From Collinsella sp. (GTDB lineage: Bacteria; Actinomycetota; Coriobacteriia; Coriobacteriales; Coriobacteriaceae): DNA of 26,870 bases. The notes below the pieces were generated by a model, which worked only from the letters and a program-made list of their open reading frames with translations, searched no databases and was not told the origin of the DNA. How positions within the stretch are numbered: position 1 is the first letter of the stretch; every line of letters begins with the position of its first letter. Positions 7,091 to 14,675 of the stretch are shown piece by piece. The DNA is taken from contig DXLP01000028.1 in assembly GCA_019414645.1 (NCBI GenBank), positions 1 to 26,870 of the forward strand. Reading direction: 5' to 3'. Position numbers and translations under genes: made by a program.

Positions 7091-9319
7091 GTGGCACACA
7101 ACAAACTGGAGGCAAACCTCCAAGACCAGCGCGGGCAAGGCGGGCACGGAGCCATCCCCCTCTCCGCTGGCATGCTGCTCGTAACGCTCGGCGTCGTCTA
7201 TGGCGACATCGGCACGAGCCCCATGTACACCATGAAATCAATCGTCGCCAACAACGGCGGCATCGGTACCGTCAGCGAGGACATGATCCTGGGCGCGCTT
7301 TCGCTCGTCATCTGGACCATGACGCTCGTGACCACGGTCAAGTACGTGGTAATCGCCATGAAGGCCGACAACCACAACGAAGGCGGCATCTTCGCCCTGT
7401 TCAGCCTCGTACGCAAGGTGGCACCATGGCTGATTCTGCCCGCCATGATCGGCGGCGCGGCGCTGCTCGCCGACGGCATCCTCACCCCCGCCGTCACGGT
7501 CACCACAGCCATCGAGGGTCTGCGCACCATCGAATGGGGCCATGCGCTGCTGGGCGACGGCCAGACCAACGTCATCATCATCACCATCATCATTATCTGC
7601 GGCCTATTTGCCATGCAGCGCGCCGGCACCTCGTCAATCGGCAAGCTGTTCGGCCCGCTCATGACGCTGTGGTTCCTGTTCCTGGCAGGCGCCGGTCTGT
7701 TCAACATGCTCGGCAACCTGTCCATCTTGCGCGCGCTCAACCCCATCCGCGGCATTATGTTCCTGTTCTCGCCCATCAACCATTCGGGCATTATGGTGCT
7801 CGGCTTTGTCTTCCTGTCGACAACCGGTGCCGAGGCACTCTACTCGGACATGGGCCACGTGGGCAAGGCAAACATCTATGCATCCTGGCCATTTGTTAAG
7901 GCGGCCCTTATCCTCAACTATCTGGGTCAGGGAGCTTGGCTGCTCGCCAATAACTCCAACCCCCAGATGCTCGCGATGGATATCGTCAACCCGTTCTATA
8001 TGATGCTCCCCGAGCCCCTACGCCCCTTTGCCATCGTGCTTTCGGCCGTGGCGGCCATCATCGCCTCACAGGCGCTCATCACCGGCTCGTTCTCGCTGGT
8101 ATCCGAGGCAACGCGCCTCAACCTTATGCCGCACCTGCGCATCCACTACCCCAGCGACACCAAGGGCCAGCTCTATATTCCACTCGTCAACAACATCATG
8201 TGGGTCGGCTGCATCTTCATTGTGCTGCTGTTCCAGAACTCCGAGCGCATGGAGAGCGCCTATGGCCTCGCCATTACCGTGACCATGCTTATGACCACCA
8301 CGCTGCTGACGAGCTATATCGCCGGCATCCTCAAGCACAAGCTGGGCGCCTGCGTCTTCGCCCTGCTCTTCGGTGCCATTGAGCTGTGCTTCTTCGCCTC
8401 GTGCCTCACCATGTTCTTTGACGGCGGCTACGTAATGATCTTCTTGGCCTCGCTGCTGTTTGGCCTTATGTACGTGTGGCGCCGCGGCACCGCCATCGAG
8501 CGCACGCAGACGATCCTGCTGCCCGTCTCCAAGTACATTGACCAGCTCAACCGCCTGCGCAACGACGAGACCTACCCCGTGCTCGCCGACAATCTGGTGT
8601 TCCTCACCAACAGCCCCGACCCGCTCACGCTCGACCGCGACGTGCTCTATTCCATCTTGGATAAGCATCCCAAGCGCGCCAAGGCATACTGGTTCATCAA
8701 CGTGCACGTTACCGACGAGCCCTATACGCACGAGTATTCCGTCGAGACCTTTGGCACGGACTTTTTGTTCCGCGTGCGCCTGGACTTGGGCTTTAAGGTC
8801 AACCAGCGCGTTAATGCCTACCTGCGCCAAATCGTTGGCGACTTGATGGCATCGGGTGAGCTGCCGCCGCAGCATCACACCTACTCCATCTACGAGACGC
8901 GCGGCAACGTGGGCGACTTCCGTTTTTGTATGCTGCGCAAGATGCTCGCCCCCGAAACGGACATCAACCGCAATGACCACCGCGTGATGGCCATCAAGTA
9001 CGCCGTCCGCCGCGCCTGCGGAAGCCCGGCACGCTGGTACGGTCTCGAGAACTCGGCCATCATCATCGAGTACGTGCCGCTGTTTGCCCGCATGCGCCCG
9101 GCCGTTAAGCTCGTGCGCACCCAAGTGCCGCTCGAGGTTCAGATCGAAGAGGCCGAAGAAATGGAAGTCGACATCTTCTCGGACGACCTGGTCAACGGCA
9201 ACGAAGCCGGTAAGAATATGAACGTCGATCCCACTGAGCTGCTCGAGAGCGTCGCAGATACGCCCGAACAGCAACTCGACGGACTCGAGAGCACCCAGTT
9301 CAACGACGCCAACTTCTAA
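7091..9319 (+). CDS. kup: Potassium uptake protein Kup
   Basis: A 742-residue KUP/HAK/KT-family K+:H+ symporter. The first membrane segment carries the signature 'LGVVYGDIGTSPMYT', followed by about 12 hydrophobic helices up to about residue 460. The C-terminal cytoplasmic region, about 280 residues, contains 'PVLADNLVFLTNSPDPLTLD' and ends in a Glu/Asp-rich tail. It imports potassium at the inner membrane. The start is GTG at 7091, because AAGGGAG lies five bases upstream; an ATG at 7073 has no ribosome site. An intrinsic terminator follows. The length is somewhat above that of E. coli Kup because of the acidic tail. Confidence 0.93.
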   Translation: MAHNKLEANLQDQRGQGGHGAIPLSAGMLLVTLGVVYGDIGTSPMYTMKSIVANNGGIGTVSEDMILGALSLVIWTMTLVTTVKYVVIAMKADNHNEGGIFALFSLVRKVAPWLILPAMIGGAALLADGILTPAVTVTTAIEGLRTIEWGHALLGDGQTNVIIITIIIICGLFAMQRAGTSSIGKLFGPLMTLWFLFLAGAGLFNMLGNLSILRALNPIRGIMFLFSPINHSGIMVLGFVFLSTTGAEALYSDMGHVGKANIYASWPFVKAALILNYLGQGAWLLANNSNPQMLAMDIVNPFYMMLPEPLRPFAIVLSAVAAIIASQALITGSFSLVSEATRLNLMPHLRIHYPSDTKGQLYIPLVNNIMWVGCIFIVLLFQNSERMESAYGLAITVTMLMTTTLLTSYIAGILKHKLGACVFALLFGAIELCFFASCLTMFFDGGYVMIFLASLLFGLMYVWRRGTAIERTQTILLPVSKYIDQLNRLRNDETYPVLADNLVFLTNSPDPLTLDRDVLYSILDKHPKRAKAYWFINVHVTDEPYTHEYSVETFGTDFLFRVRLDLGFKVNQRVNAYLRQIVGDLMASGELPPQHHTYSIYETRGNVGDFRFCMLRKMLAPETDINRNDHRVMAIKYAVRRACGSPARWYGLENSAIIIEYVPLFARMRPAVKLVRTQVPLEVQIEEAEEMEVDIFSDDLVNGNEAGKNMNVDPTELLESVADTPEQQLDGLESTQFNDANF

Positions 9320-9342
9320 CACGCCACCAGCCATTGACGACA

Positions 9343-9381
9343 ACGGCCTCGCATCTCATAAGAGGTGCGAGGCCGTTTTAT
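9343..9381 (+). terminator. Intrinsic terminator of kup
   Basis: A 15-bp stem (9343-9357 with 9362-9376, one G-T pair) is followed by TTTTAT, 23 bases past the kup stop. Confidence 0.88.
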
Positions 9382-9400
9382 GTCGCAACGGACCAGTGAG

Positions 9401-10366
9401 CTACGAACGACGCGGCTCGGGAACCACGAGCCTATCGGGGCTCGCGCCCTCGGCATCCATCAGGCTCACGTAACGAATCGACGGATCCCCATACATCGCG
9501 TAGTAATAATTGCCCGTGCGCGCGCTAAAGCATCCGGTATAGATAGTCTTCTCGAACTTGCCATCGCCCATCCTGGACGCCCCCTCAATCATCACCACGC
9601 CCTCGAGCGAGCGGAACATGCGAACGACGTTTTCGGTCTCGCTCTCCTTTTGCGGGTAATTGGCATTGAGGTACGCCGCCTTTACAAAACGGCTCGGCGA
9701 ATAGCAATCGCCCGGAATGCCGCGCATGCCGGCACCGGCTCCATAGGGCTTAAGCTCGGCGCCACGCCATGTCGCCGTCTGCGGAAAATCGCTTGTGGCG
9801 GTGATATAGGTGCGCAGGTTTTCCATGTGCCACGGGAAGGTCGGCTGGTTGGCAAGGGTGTCGACCGGATCGTCGTATACATGCAGGCCGTCAGCCATCA
9901 TCTCGACCACGATGCTGCGCTGGCTGTCGCCGATAATCCAATGGAGCAGCGACACGCCCAGCCCCTCTCCGGCAGATTTGGCGACAATCACCGTGTCGCG
10001 CAGCGCGGCCTCGACCTCATCGACCGTCGAGAACGTCGCTGCCACCCACAGGGGAAACTCATAGGCCGCGATATTGTTCTTGCCGTCGACAGGGCCCTCG
10101 GCATACTCGGCATAGCCGGGAAAGTTGAGCCCCGCCACAGCCAGACCCGCATCGTTACCACAGTCGAAAAACATGGGATAGTTCTTGTAATCGATGCACA
10201 TGCCGATTACCGCGTGTGCCGCCGACGCATCGTCGATAAACGAATACGGAATGTGGAACCCGCGCGGCATCACGCGAACCTGTTGGCCGTAGTCAAAGCT
10301 CCAGTCGAGGTTGCGGCCCAGATACATGTGGCCAGAATTATCGGTAAATCGAATGCTCGTGCACAT
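9401..10366 (-). CDS. bsh: Choloylglycine (bile salt) hydrolase
   Basis: A 321-residue Ntn-hydrolase of the linear amide C-N hydrolase family, probably cleaving the glycine or taurine amide of conjugated bile salts. Removal of Met1 exposes Cys2 ('MCTSIRF'). The other expected active-site residues are in place: Arg18 and Asp21 ('GRNLDW'), Asn81 ('GLNFPGYAEY'), Asn173 ('LANQPTFPWH') and Arg226 ('SPSRF'). The substrate loop reads 'YGAGAGMRGIPGD'; a G-x-G at this place has been linked to a preference for glycine conjugates, as I recall. ATG 10366 is preceded by AGGAGG at five bases and puts Cys at position 2, which decides the start. There is no signal peptide, so it is cytoplasmic. Penicillin acylase activity is the main alternative. 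Confidence 0.92.
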   Translation of the reverse strand: MCTSIRFTDNSGHMYLGRNLDWSFDYGQQVRVMPRGFHIPYSFIDDASAAHAVIGMCIDYKNYPMFFDCGNDAGLAVAGLNFPGYAEYAEGPVDGKNNIAAYEFPLWVAATFSTVDEVEAALRDTVIVAKSAGEGLGVSLLHWIIGDSQRSIVVEMMADGLHVYDDPVDTLANQPTFPWHMENLRTYITATSDFPQTATWRGAELKPYGAGAGMRGIPGDCYSPSRFVKAAYLNANYPQKESETENVVRMFRSLEGVVMIEGASRMGDGKFEKTIYTGCFSARTGNYYYAMYGDPSIRYVSLMDAEGASPDRLVVPEPRRS

Positions 10367-10429
10367 AGCGCCTCCTAGCTTTACGGTCCTGCTAAGGTTA
10401 TTGTCACCAAACAAAAAGGCGCTAAACAC

Positions 10430-10465
10430 AAAAGCCCGGACATGACAACAATGTCACGCCCGGAC
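10430..10465 (-). terminator. Intrinsic terminator of the second deformylase-like gene
   Basis: On the minus strand a 14-bp stem with three G-T pairs (10452-10465 with 10434-10447) ends in TTTTGTG. On the plus strand the same positions give mismatches, so the terminator works for the minus-strand gene only. Confidence 0.8.
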
Positions 10466-10497
10466 CAAAAGAGACGAAGTGCGGTGCTTTGGTCCCC

Positions 10498-10917
10498 TTA
10501 GACCAACTTTCCAAGACAGTGGTCGATCATATGCTGGACCATCTGCGCCTCGAAGCCCACAAAGTCCTGCTTGCGCTCGCGCATCTTGCCATCGACGATC
10601 TGGTCAAAGGCAACCTTGCACTTGATATAGCGCGTGGACTTGGTGACTTCCTCGTGCGTCAGGCAGCTCTCCTCCATCTTGCTGGCGCCCAGGCCAAACA
10701 CCAGACGGGGGTTGTAGAGCACGTGGGGCTCGCCGGCGTCGTCCAGGTAGACGCAGACCTTCTTGGTAACGCCGATCTGGTTGGCGGCCAAGCAGCCGGC
10801 ATCATCGAGCGACTTGATGGTATCGATCAGGTCCTGAGCAACCGACTCGTCCTCGACGGTCGCAACCTCGCAACGCTGGGACAGGATAGCCTCGTCGTGG
10901 CAAAGCTCTTTAATCAT
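10498..10917 (-). CDS. Peptide deformylase-like protein lacking the catalytic Glu (copy 2)
   Basis: A 139-residue deformylase paralog, aligned along its length with the 136-residue protein at 2876-3286 (both begin MIK). Motif I 'GCLAANQIG' keeps the glutamine (Gln47). Motif II reads 'EESCLT', with Ser in place of the usual Gly before Cys85. Motif III is 'QHMIDH', where Met130 replaces the catalytic Glu of HExxH, though His129 and His133 remain. It may still bind metal but should be inactive or altered as a deformylase. The ATG at 10917 is chosen because GGAGG lies just upstream, inside the first codons of a longer reading from 10929, and because the paralog starts at the same place. It has its own terminator and lies upstream of bsh in the same orientation. 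Confidence 0.83.
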   Translation of the reverse strand: MIKELCHDEAILSQRCEVATVEDESVAQDLIDTIKSLDDAGCLAANQIGVTKKVCVYLDDAGEPHVLYNPRLVFGLGASKMEESCLTHEEVTKSTRYIKCKVAFDQIVDGKMRERKQDFVGFEAQMVQHMIDHCLGKLV

Positions 10918-11072
10918 ACGTTCCTCCATAGGGGTCGTTGTAACCGCTTAAGTATACGGTACCCACACATTTTCATGCGATAAATACCGTCCGTCTGTTA
11001 CAAAGCGCCGAACATCAACATGCGAGGAACAGCAAGGTTGTAAAGGCGATATAGTAAATGAGTTCGTGTCAA

Positions 11073-11093
11073 TCGGCCTAAACTCGGGGCCGA
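11073..11093 (+). promoter_or_regulatory. Short leader hairpin upstream of the purine permease
   Basis: TCGGCC (11073-11078) and GGCCGA (11088-11093) form a stem directly before the ribosome site AAGGAAAGGG. A TATAGT at 11050-11055 is a candidate -10. No purine riboswitch pattern was recognised. A role in translation control is possible but unproven. Confidence 0.3.
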
Positions 11094-11110
11094 ACAAGGA
11101 AAGGGTATGC

Positions 11111-12424
11111 ATGGACGAACTTTTTCACGTCAGTGAGCGCAAGTCCACAATCGGGACCGAACTTCGCGCTGGACTGACAACATTCCTGGCGATGGCCTAC
11201 ATCATCGCCGTCAACCCCGCAGTGCTCTCGGGCGCTGGCATTGATGCGGGAGCGCTCGCCTGCGCCACCTGCCTGGGCGCCGGCATCATGACCATCTGCA
11301 TGGGCATCTTCGCAAACCGCCCGCTCGCCTGCGCTTCAGGCCTGGGCATCAACGCCATGATCGCGGGCATCACCACCACCATGTGCGGCGGTGACTGGCA
11401 CGTCGCCATGAGCGTTATCTTCCTCGAGGGTATCGTCATCTTGCTGCTCGTCCTTTGCGGCCTGCGCGAGGCCATCATGGACGCCATCCCCGTGGTCCTG
11501 CGCCACGCCATCTCGGTGGGTCTGGGCCTGTTTATCGCCATGATCGGCCTGTGCGACGCCGGCATCATCACCGCTGGCGCCGGTACGCTCGTCGGCCTGG
11601 GCGACATCGCCTCCCCCACCTTTATCGTCGGCATCATCTCCATCGTCGTGACGGTTGCCCTGGCTTCCCGCAACGTGCCGGGCTCGCTGCTCATCGGCAT
11701 CATCGTCGCCGTTATCGCCGGAATCCCGCTGGGCGTCACCCATGCGCCCGAGGGCCTCATCGCACCGCTCGACTTCTCGACCTTCGGCGCCCCGTTTGCC
11801 AGCACTGCCGACGGCAACCTTGCCATCGTGAAGGTCCTGACCGACCCGATGCTGCTCGTCGTTGCCTTCTCGCTGCTCATGAGCGACTTCTTCGACACCA
11901 TGGGCACCGCGATGGCCGTCGCCAAGCAGGGCGAGTTCTTGACCGAGGACGGCAATGTCGAGGACATCCGTCCCATCCTGGTCGTCGACTCCGTGGCCGC
12001 TGCTGCCGGTGGCTTTATGGGCGTCTCCTCCATCACCACCTTCGTCGAGTCCACCTCTGGCGCTGCCGACGGTGGCCGCACGGGCCTCACCTCCGTCACC
12101 ACCGGCGTGCTGTTCATTCTCGCCGCGTTCTTCTCCCCCATCGTCACCATCGTTTCCAGCGCCGCCACCTGCGGTGCTCTGGTCTACGTCGGCTACCTCA
12201 TGATGAGCGAGGCCTCCGAGATCGACTGGTCCGACGTGTCGCAGGGCTTCCCGGCGTTCATGATTGTCGCCGGCGTGCCCTTCACCTACTCCATCTCTGC
12301 CGGCATTGGTCTGGGCTTTATCGCCTACGTGGTCGTCGCGCTCTTTAAGGGCGAGGCATCCAAGATCAAGCCGCTCATGTGGATCGCAGCCCTTGCCTTC
12401 CTCGTCTACTTCTTTGTAGCGTAG
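11111..12424 (+). CDS. AzgA/PbuG-type purine (hypoxanthine/guanine) permease
   Basis: A 437-residue NCS2 transporter of the AzgA-like branch, with about 12-14 hydrophobic segments. Typical features are 'ELRAGLTTFLAMAYIIAVNP' near the N-terminus, 'ACASGLGINAMIA', 'DFFDTMGTAMAVAKQGEFL' and 'SSITTFVESTSGAADGGRTG'. It imports hypoxanthine, guanine or adenine with protons at the inner membrane. ATG 11111 is chosen for the AAGGAAAGGG site six bases upstream; the frame is open 15 codons further without one. The gene is divergent from the second deformylase-like gene. Its last 14 codons and terminator recur downstream at 14426 as part of a tandem duplication. Confidence 0.9.
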   Translation: MDELFHVSERKSTIGTELRAGLTTFLAMAYIIAVNPAVLSGAGIDAGALACATCLGAGIMTICMGIFANRPLACASGLGINAMIAGITTTMCGGDWHVAMSVIFLEGIVILLLVLCGLREAIMDAIPVVLRHAISVGLGLFIAMIGLCDAGIITAGAGTLVGLGDIASPTFIVGIISIVVTVALASRNVPGSLLIGIIVAVIAGIPLGVTHAPEGLIAPLDFSTFGAPFASTADGNLAIVKVLTDPMLLVVAFSLLMSDFFDTMGTAMAVAKQGEFLTEDGNVEDIRPILVVDSVAAAAGGFMGVSSITTFVESTSGAADGGRTGLTSVTTGVLFILAAFFSPIVTIVSSAATCGALVYVGYLMMSEASEIDWSDVSQGFPAFMIVAGVPFTYSISAGIGLGFIAYVVVALFKGEASKIKPLMWIAALAFLVYFFVA

Positions 12425-12447
12425 GCGCAAGATTCGCAATACCAAAC

Positions 12448-12491
12448 AGCAAAGCGCGGAGTCGCATCGAGCGGCTCCGCGCTTTGCTTTT
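12448..12491 (+). terminator. Intrinsic terminator of the purine permease
   Basis: A perfect 14-bp stem (AGCAAAGCGCGGAG at 12448-12461 and its complement at 12475-12488) is followed by TTT and lies 23 bases past the azgA stop. A diverged copy sits at 14498. Confidence 0.88.
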
Positions 12492-12631
12492 AAAGCCAGG
12501 CGCCACACGGACGCGCGATGTATTGCTTCGCAAGTTTTGGACGTTTTGCTCTCCAAACGGCACTACCGCCGGCTACATCCTGCAGATATGCTGGGCGTAA
12601 TCGCATAGGCCCTATGAGGATGGGAGTAACC

Positions 12632-14404
12632 ATGGCCGCCTTGTTCACGACCCCCAAGCGCAATGACAAAACCTCTGGAGCCCATTTTGTCGAGCCCGAC
12701 GTGCGCCGTCGCACGCTGCTCGCACACGGCAGCTGGCGCCGCGTGACACGCCGCATCGTTGTAGGCGCCGTATGCGCGCTCACGGTAAGTTCGCTGCTCA
12801 TGCCGAGCGTCTCGCTCGCGGCCGAGTGGGTGGACGTCGGCGGCACCCAATACAACGCCGGCACCGCGGCGGGCGACGCCGCCGGCACCTGGAGCTGGGA
12901 CGGCGCCGACGACATGAAGCTCAACGGCTATAACGGCGGCGCGATCGAGGCAGCGGGCAAGCTCAACGTGAGCTACGAGGGCAACAACACCGTCACTAAC
13001 GACAACGGCCGCGGCATCAAGGTTAAGGATGGCGCGAACGAGAACGCCGAGCTTAATATTCAGGGCGACGCGTCCAGCACGCTCAACGTGACATCTTCTC
13101 GTGACGCCATCACTTCCGTCGGCAACATCAACATCGACGGCGCTGGCACTGTCAACGCCACGAGCACCGAGCACGATGCCATCGATGCCGGGGGCGATGT
13201 CACCATCAAGGGCTCGGGAAACGTTAACGCCACGGGCGATTCGGATGGCATCAGGGCCGACGGCAACATCACGATCGACAACAGCGGAACCGTCACCGCC
13301 AAGGCCACCGAGGATCAGGGTATCGATGCTAACGAGAACCTCATCATAAAGGGCGGCGGCAAGGTAGAGGCAAGCTCTATCAAAGACAATGCGATTTGGG
13401 CCGACGGCAACATCGAGATCTCGGGTGGCAGCCAGGTCAAGGCAAGCTCCGAGGAAGACGCCGCCATCGACGGTAAAAACAGCCTCACGGTCACGAACGC
13501 TTCCCTCAACGCAAGTGGCGTTGGGTATGGCATCTATGTCTACAAGGGCATCACGCTCGATGGCGCGACCGTGACGGTCCGCGCAAGCTCAGATGGCGGG
13601 GAAGCCAGCGCACTCTTCACCGATGAGGACAACATCGTCATCAAGAACGGCTCGACTGTGGATGCGCTCGCAGAAGGCAGGTTCTCGGTTGCAATCTCCA
13701 CCAGTAATTTCTACTCCGACGAAGCGGGTGGCCATATCTACATCAGCGACTCCGTTGTCAAGGCCATAGCCCGCTATGCCGAGACCGGCGGCGACGGCCC
13801 CGACCACTACAGTGGAGACCAAAACGACGAAATCATCCCTGAGTCCGAGGGCCTGAACATCGGCATCTTCGCGCAGACCGAGAAGGGCATCACGCCCGCG
13901 ACCATCTCGATCGTCCGCAGCAAGGTCACGGCCGAGGGAGACACGGCGGCTATCTTCGCCCTTGCCATGAGCGCGGACGGCAAGGCGATCGGCACCATCG
14001 AAATCAAGGACGCCATCATCCAGACGCCTGCAGGCGGCAAAGTCATTGACTATCGCAACAAGGAAGAGCTCAGCGACGGCATCGTCTACGAGGCGGGGCA
14101 GACCATTGGCACGGGCGATGCCACGATTGACTCCCCCTATGACGCCGCTGTCGCCAAGAGCACGGTCATCGTGCCTCCCGAGGAGACCAAGCCCGAGGAA
14201 AAGCACGGCAAGACCAAGCCCGAGGGTTCCAAGTCCGAGGGCACGAAGACAACCAAGACCGTTGCAGTTGCAGCCAAGGGAGCCAAGACCGTCGGCAAGC
14301 TCGCGGCAACCGGCGACACCTCGAACGCAGCCATCGTGGCAGCCGCCCTTGCGGGAACAGCCGCCATCGCCGCAGGCGCCCTGGCGAGTCGCAAACGTTC
14401 GTAA
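12632..14404 (+). CDS. Wall-anchored beta-helix carbohydrate-binding-like surface protein (copy A)
   Basis: A 590-residue exported protein. Residues 1-64 are a long signal peptide with a basic region, an R40-R41 pair ('RRVTRRIVVG') and a hydrophobic core, probably cleaved near 'SLAAEW'. Residues about 85-510 are short repeats of roughly 20-25 residues of the type 'GNINIDGAGTVNATSTEHDA' and 'GGDVTIKGSGNVNATGDSDG'. This resembles right-handed beta-helices of the Cthe_2159 (DUF4353) carbohydrate-binding type. A Lys/Pro/Glu-rich stalk follows. The C-terminus has an LAATG sorting motif (557-561), a hydrophobic helix and the tail RKRS, which suits a class E-like sortase. ATG 12632 follows GGGAG at five bases. 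Glycan or mucin binding is inferred, and no catalytic residues are recognised. Confidence 0.83.
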   Translation: MAALFTTPKRNDKTSGAHFVEPDVRRRTLLAHGSWRRVTRRIVVGAVCALTVSSLLMPSVSLAAEWVDVGGTQYNAGTAAGDAAGTWSWDGADDMKLNGYNGGAIEAAGKLNVSYEGNNTVTNDNGRGIKVKDGANENAELNIQGDASSTLNVTSSRDAITSVGNINIDGAGTVNATSTEHDAIDAGGDVTIKGSGNVNATGDSDGIRADGNITIDNSGTVTAKATEDQGIDANENLIIKGGGKVEASSIKDNAIWADGNIEISGGSQVKASSEEDAAIDGKNSLTVTNASLNASGVGYGIYVYKGITLDGATVTVRASSDGGEASALFTDEDNIVIKNGSTVDALAEGRFSVAISTSNFYSDEAGGHIYISDSVVKAIARYAETGGDGPDHYSGDQNDEIIPESEGLNIGIFAQTEKGITPATISIVRSKVTAEGDTAAIFALAMSADGKAIGTIEIKDAIIQTPAGGKVIDYRNKEELSDGIVYEAGQTIGTGDATIDSPYDAAVAKSTVIVPPEETKPEEKHGKTKPEGSKSEGTKTTKTVAVAAKGAKTVGKLAATGDTSNAAIVAAALAGTAAIAAGALASRKRS

Positions 14405-14425
14405 ACACTTTTTCGCACAGGACGG

Positions 14426-14473
14426 GTGGATCGCAGCCCTTGCCTTCCCCGTCTACTTCTTCGTAGCGTAAGG
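14426..14473 (+). pseudogene. Fossil of the azgA 3' end
   Basis: After the stop of surface protein A, an in-frame remnant encodes WIAALAFPVYFFVA and a stop (14428-14471). It matches the last 14 residues of the purine permease except for one Leu-to-Pro change. It has no start or ribosome site and is a by-product of the tandem duplication. Confidence 0.85.
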
Positions 14474-14497
14474 GCAAGGCTGCAAAAGCTGAACAAT

Positions 14498-14536
14498 AAA
14501 GCGCGGAGTCGCCATGCGGCCCCGCGCTTTTCTTTT
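14498..14536 (+). terminator. Intrinsic terminator inherited from azgA
   Basis: AAAGCGCGG (14498-14506) and CCGCGCTTT (14522-14530) form a stem followed by TCTTTT. It is a diverged copy of the azgA terminator and now closes the copy A transcript. Confidence 0.82.
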
Positions 14537-14675
14537 AGCGTCGGTCCCTGCGCCGGCGTGCGGCCTATTTCTCCCCCATTTTGGCCATTTTGCCCTCCAA
14601 ACGGCACTACCGCCGGCAACATCCAGCAGATACGCTGAACCTAGCCGTATAGGCCCTATGAGAACGGGAGCAACC

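Noticed and set aside
8066..9343. 425-codon minus-strand reading frame
   Set aside because: Antisense to kup; composition typical of a reverse-complement frame.
10930..11110. Purine riboswitch before the purine permease
   Set aside because: Only a short 6-bp hairpin is visible; the three-way junction and conserved loops of the purine aptamer are missing.
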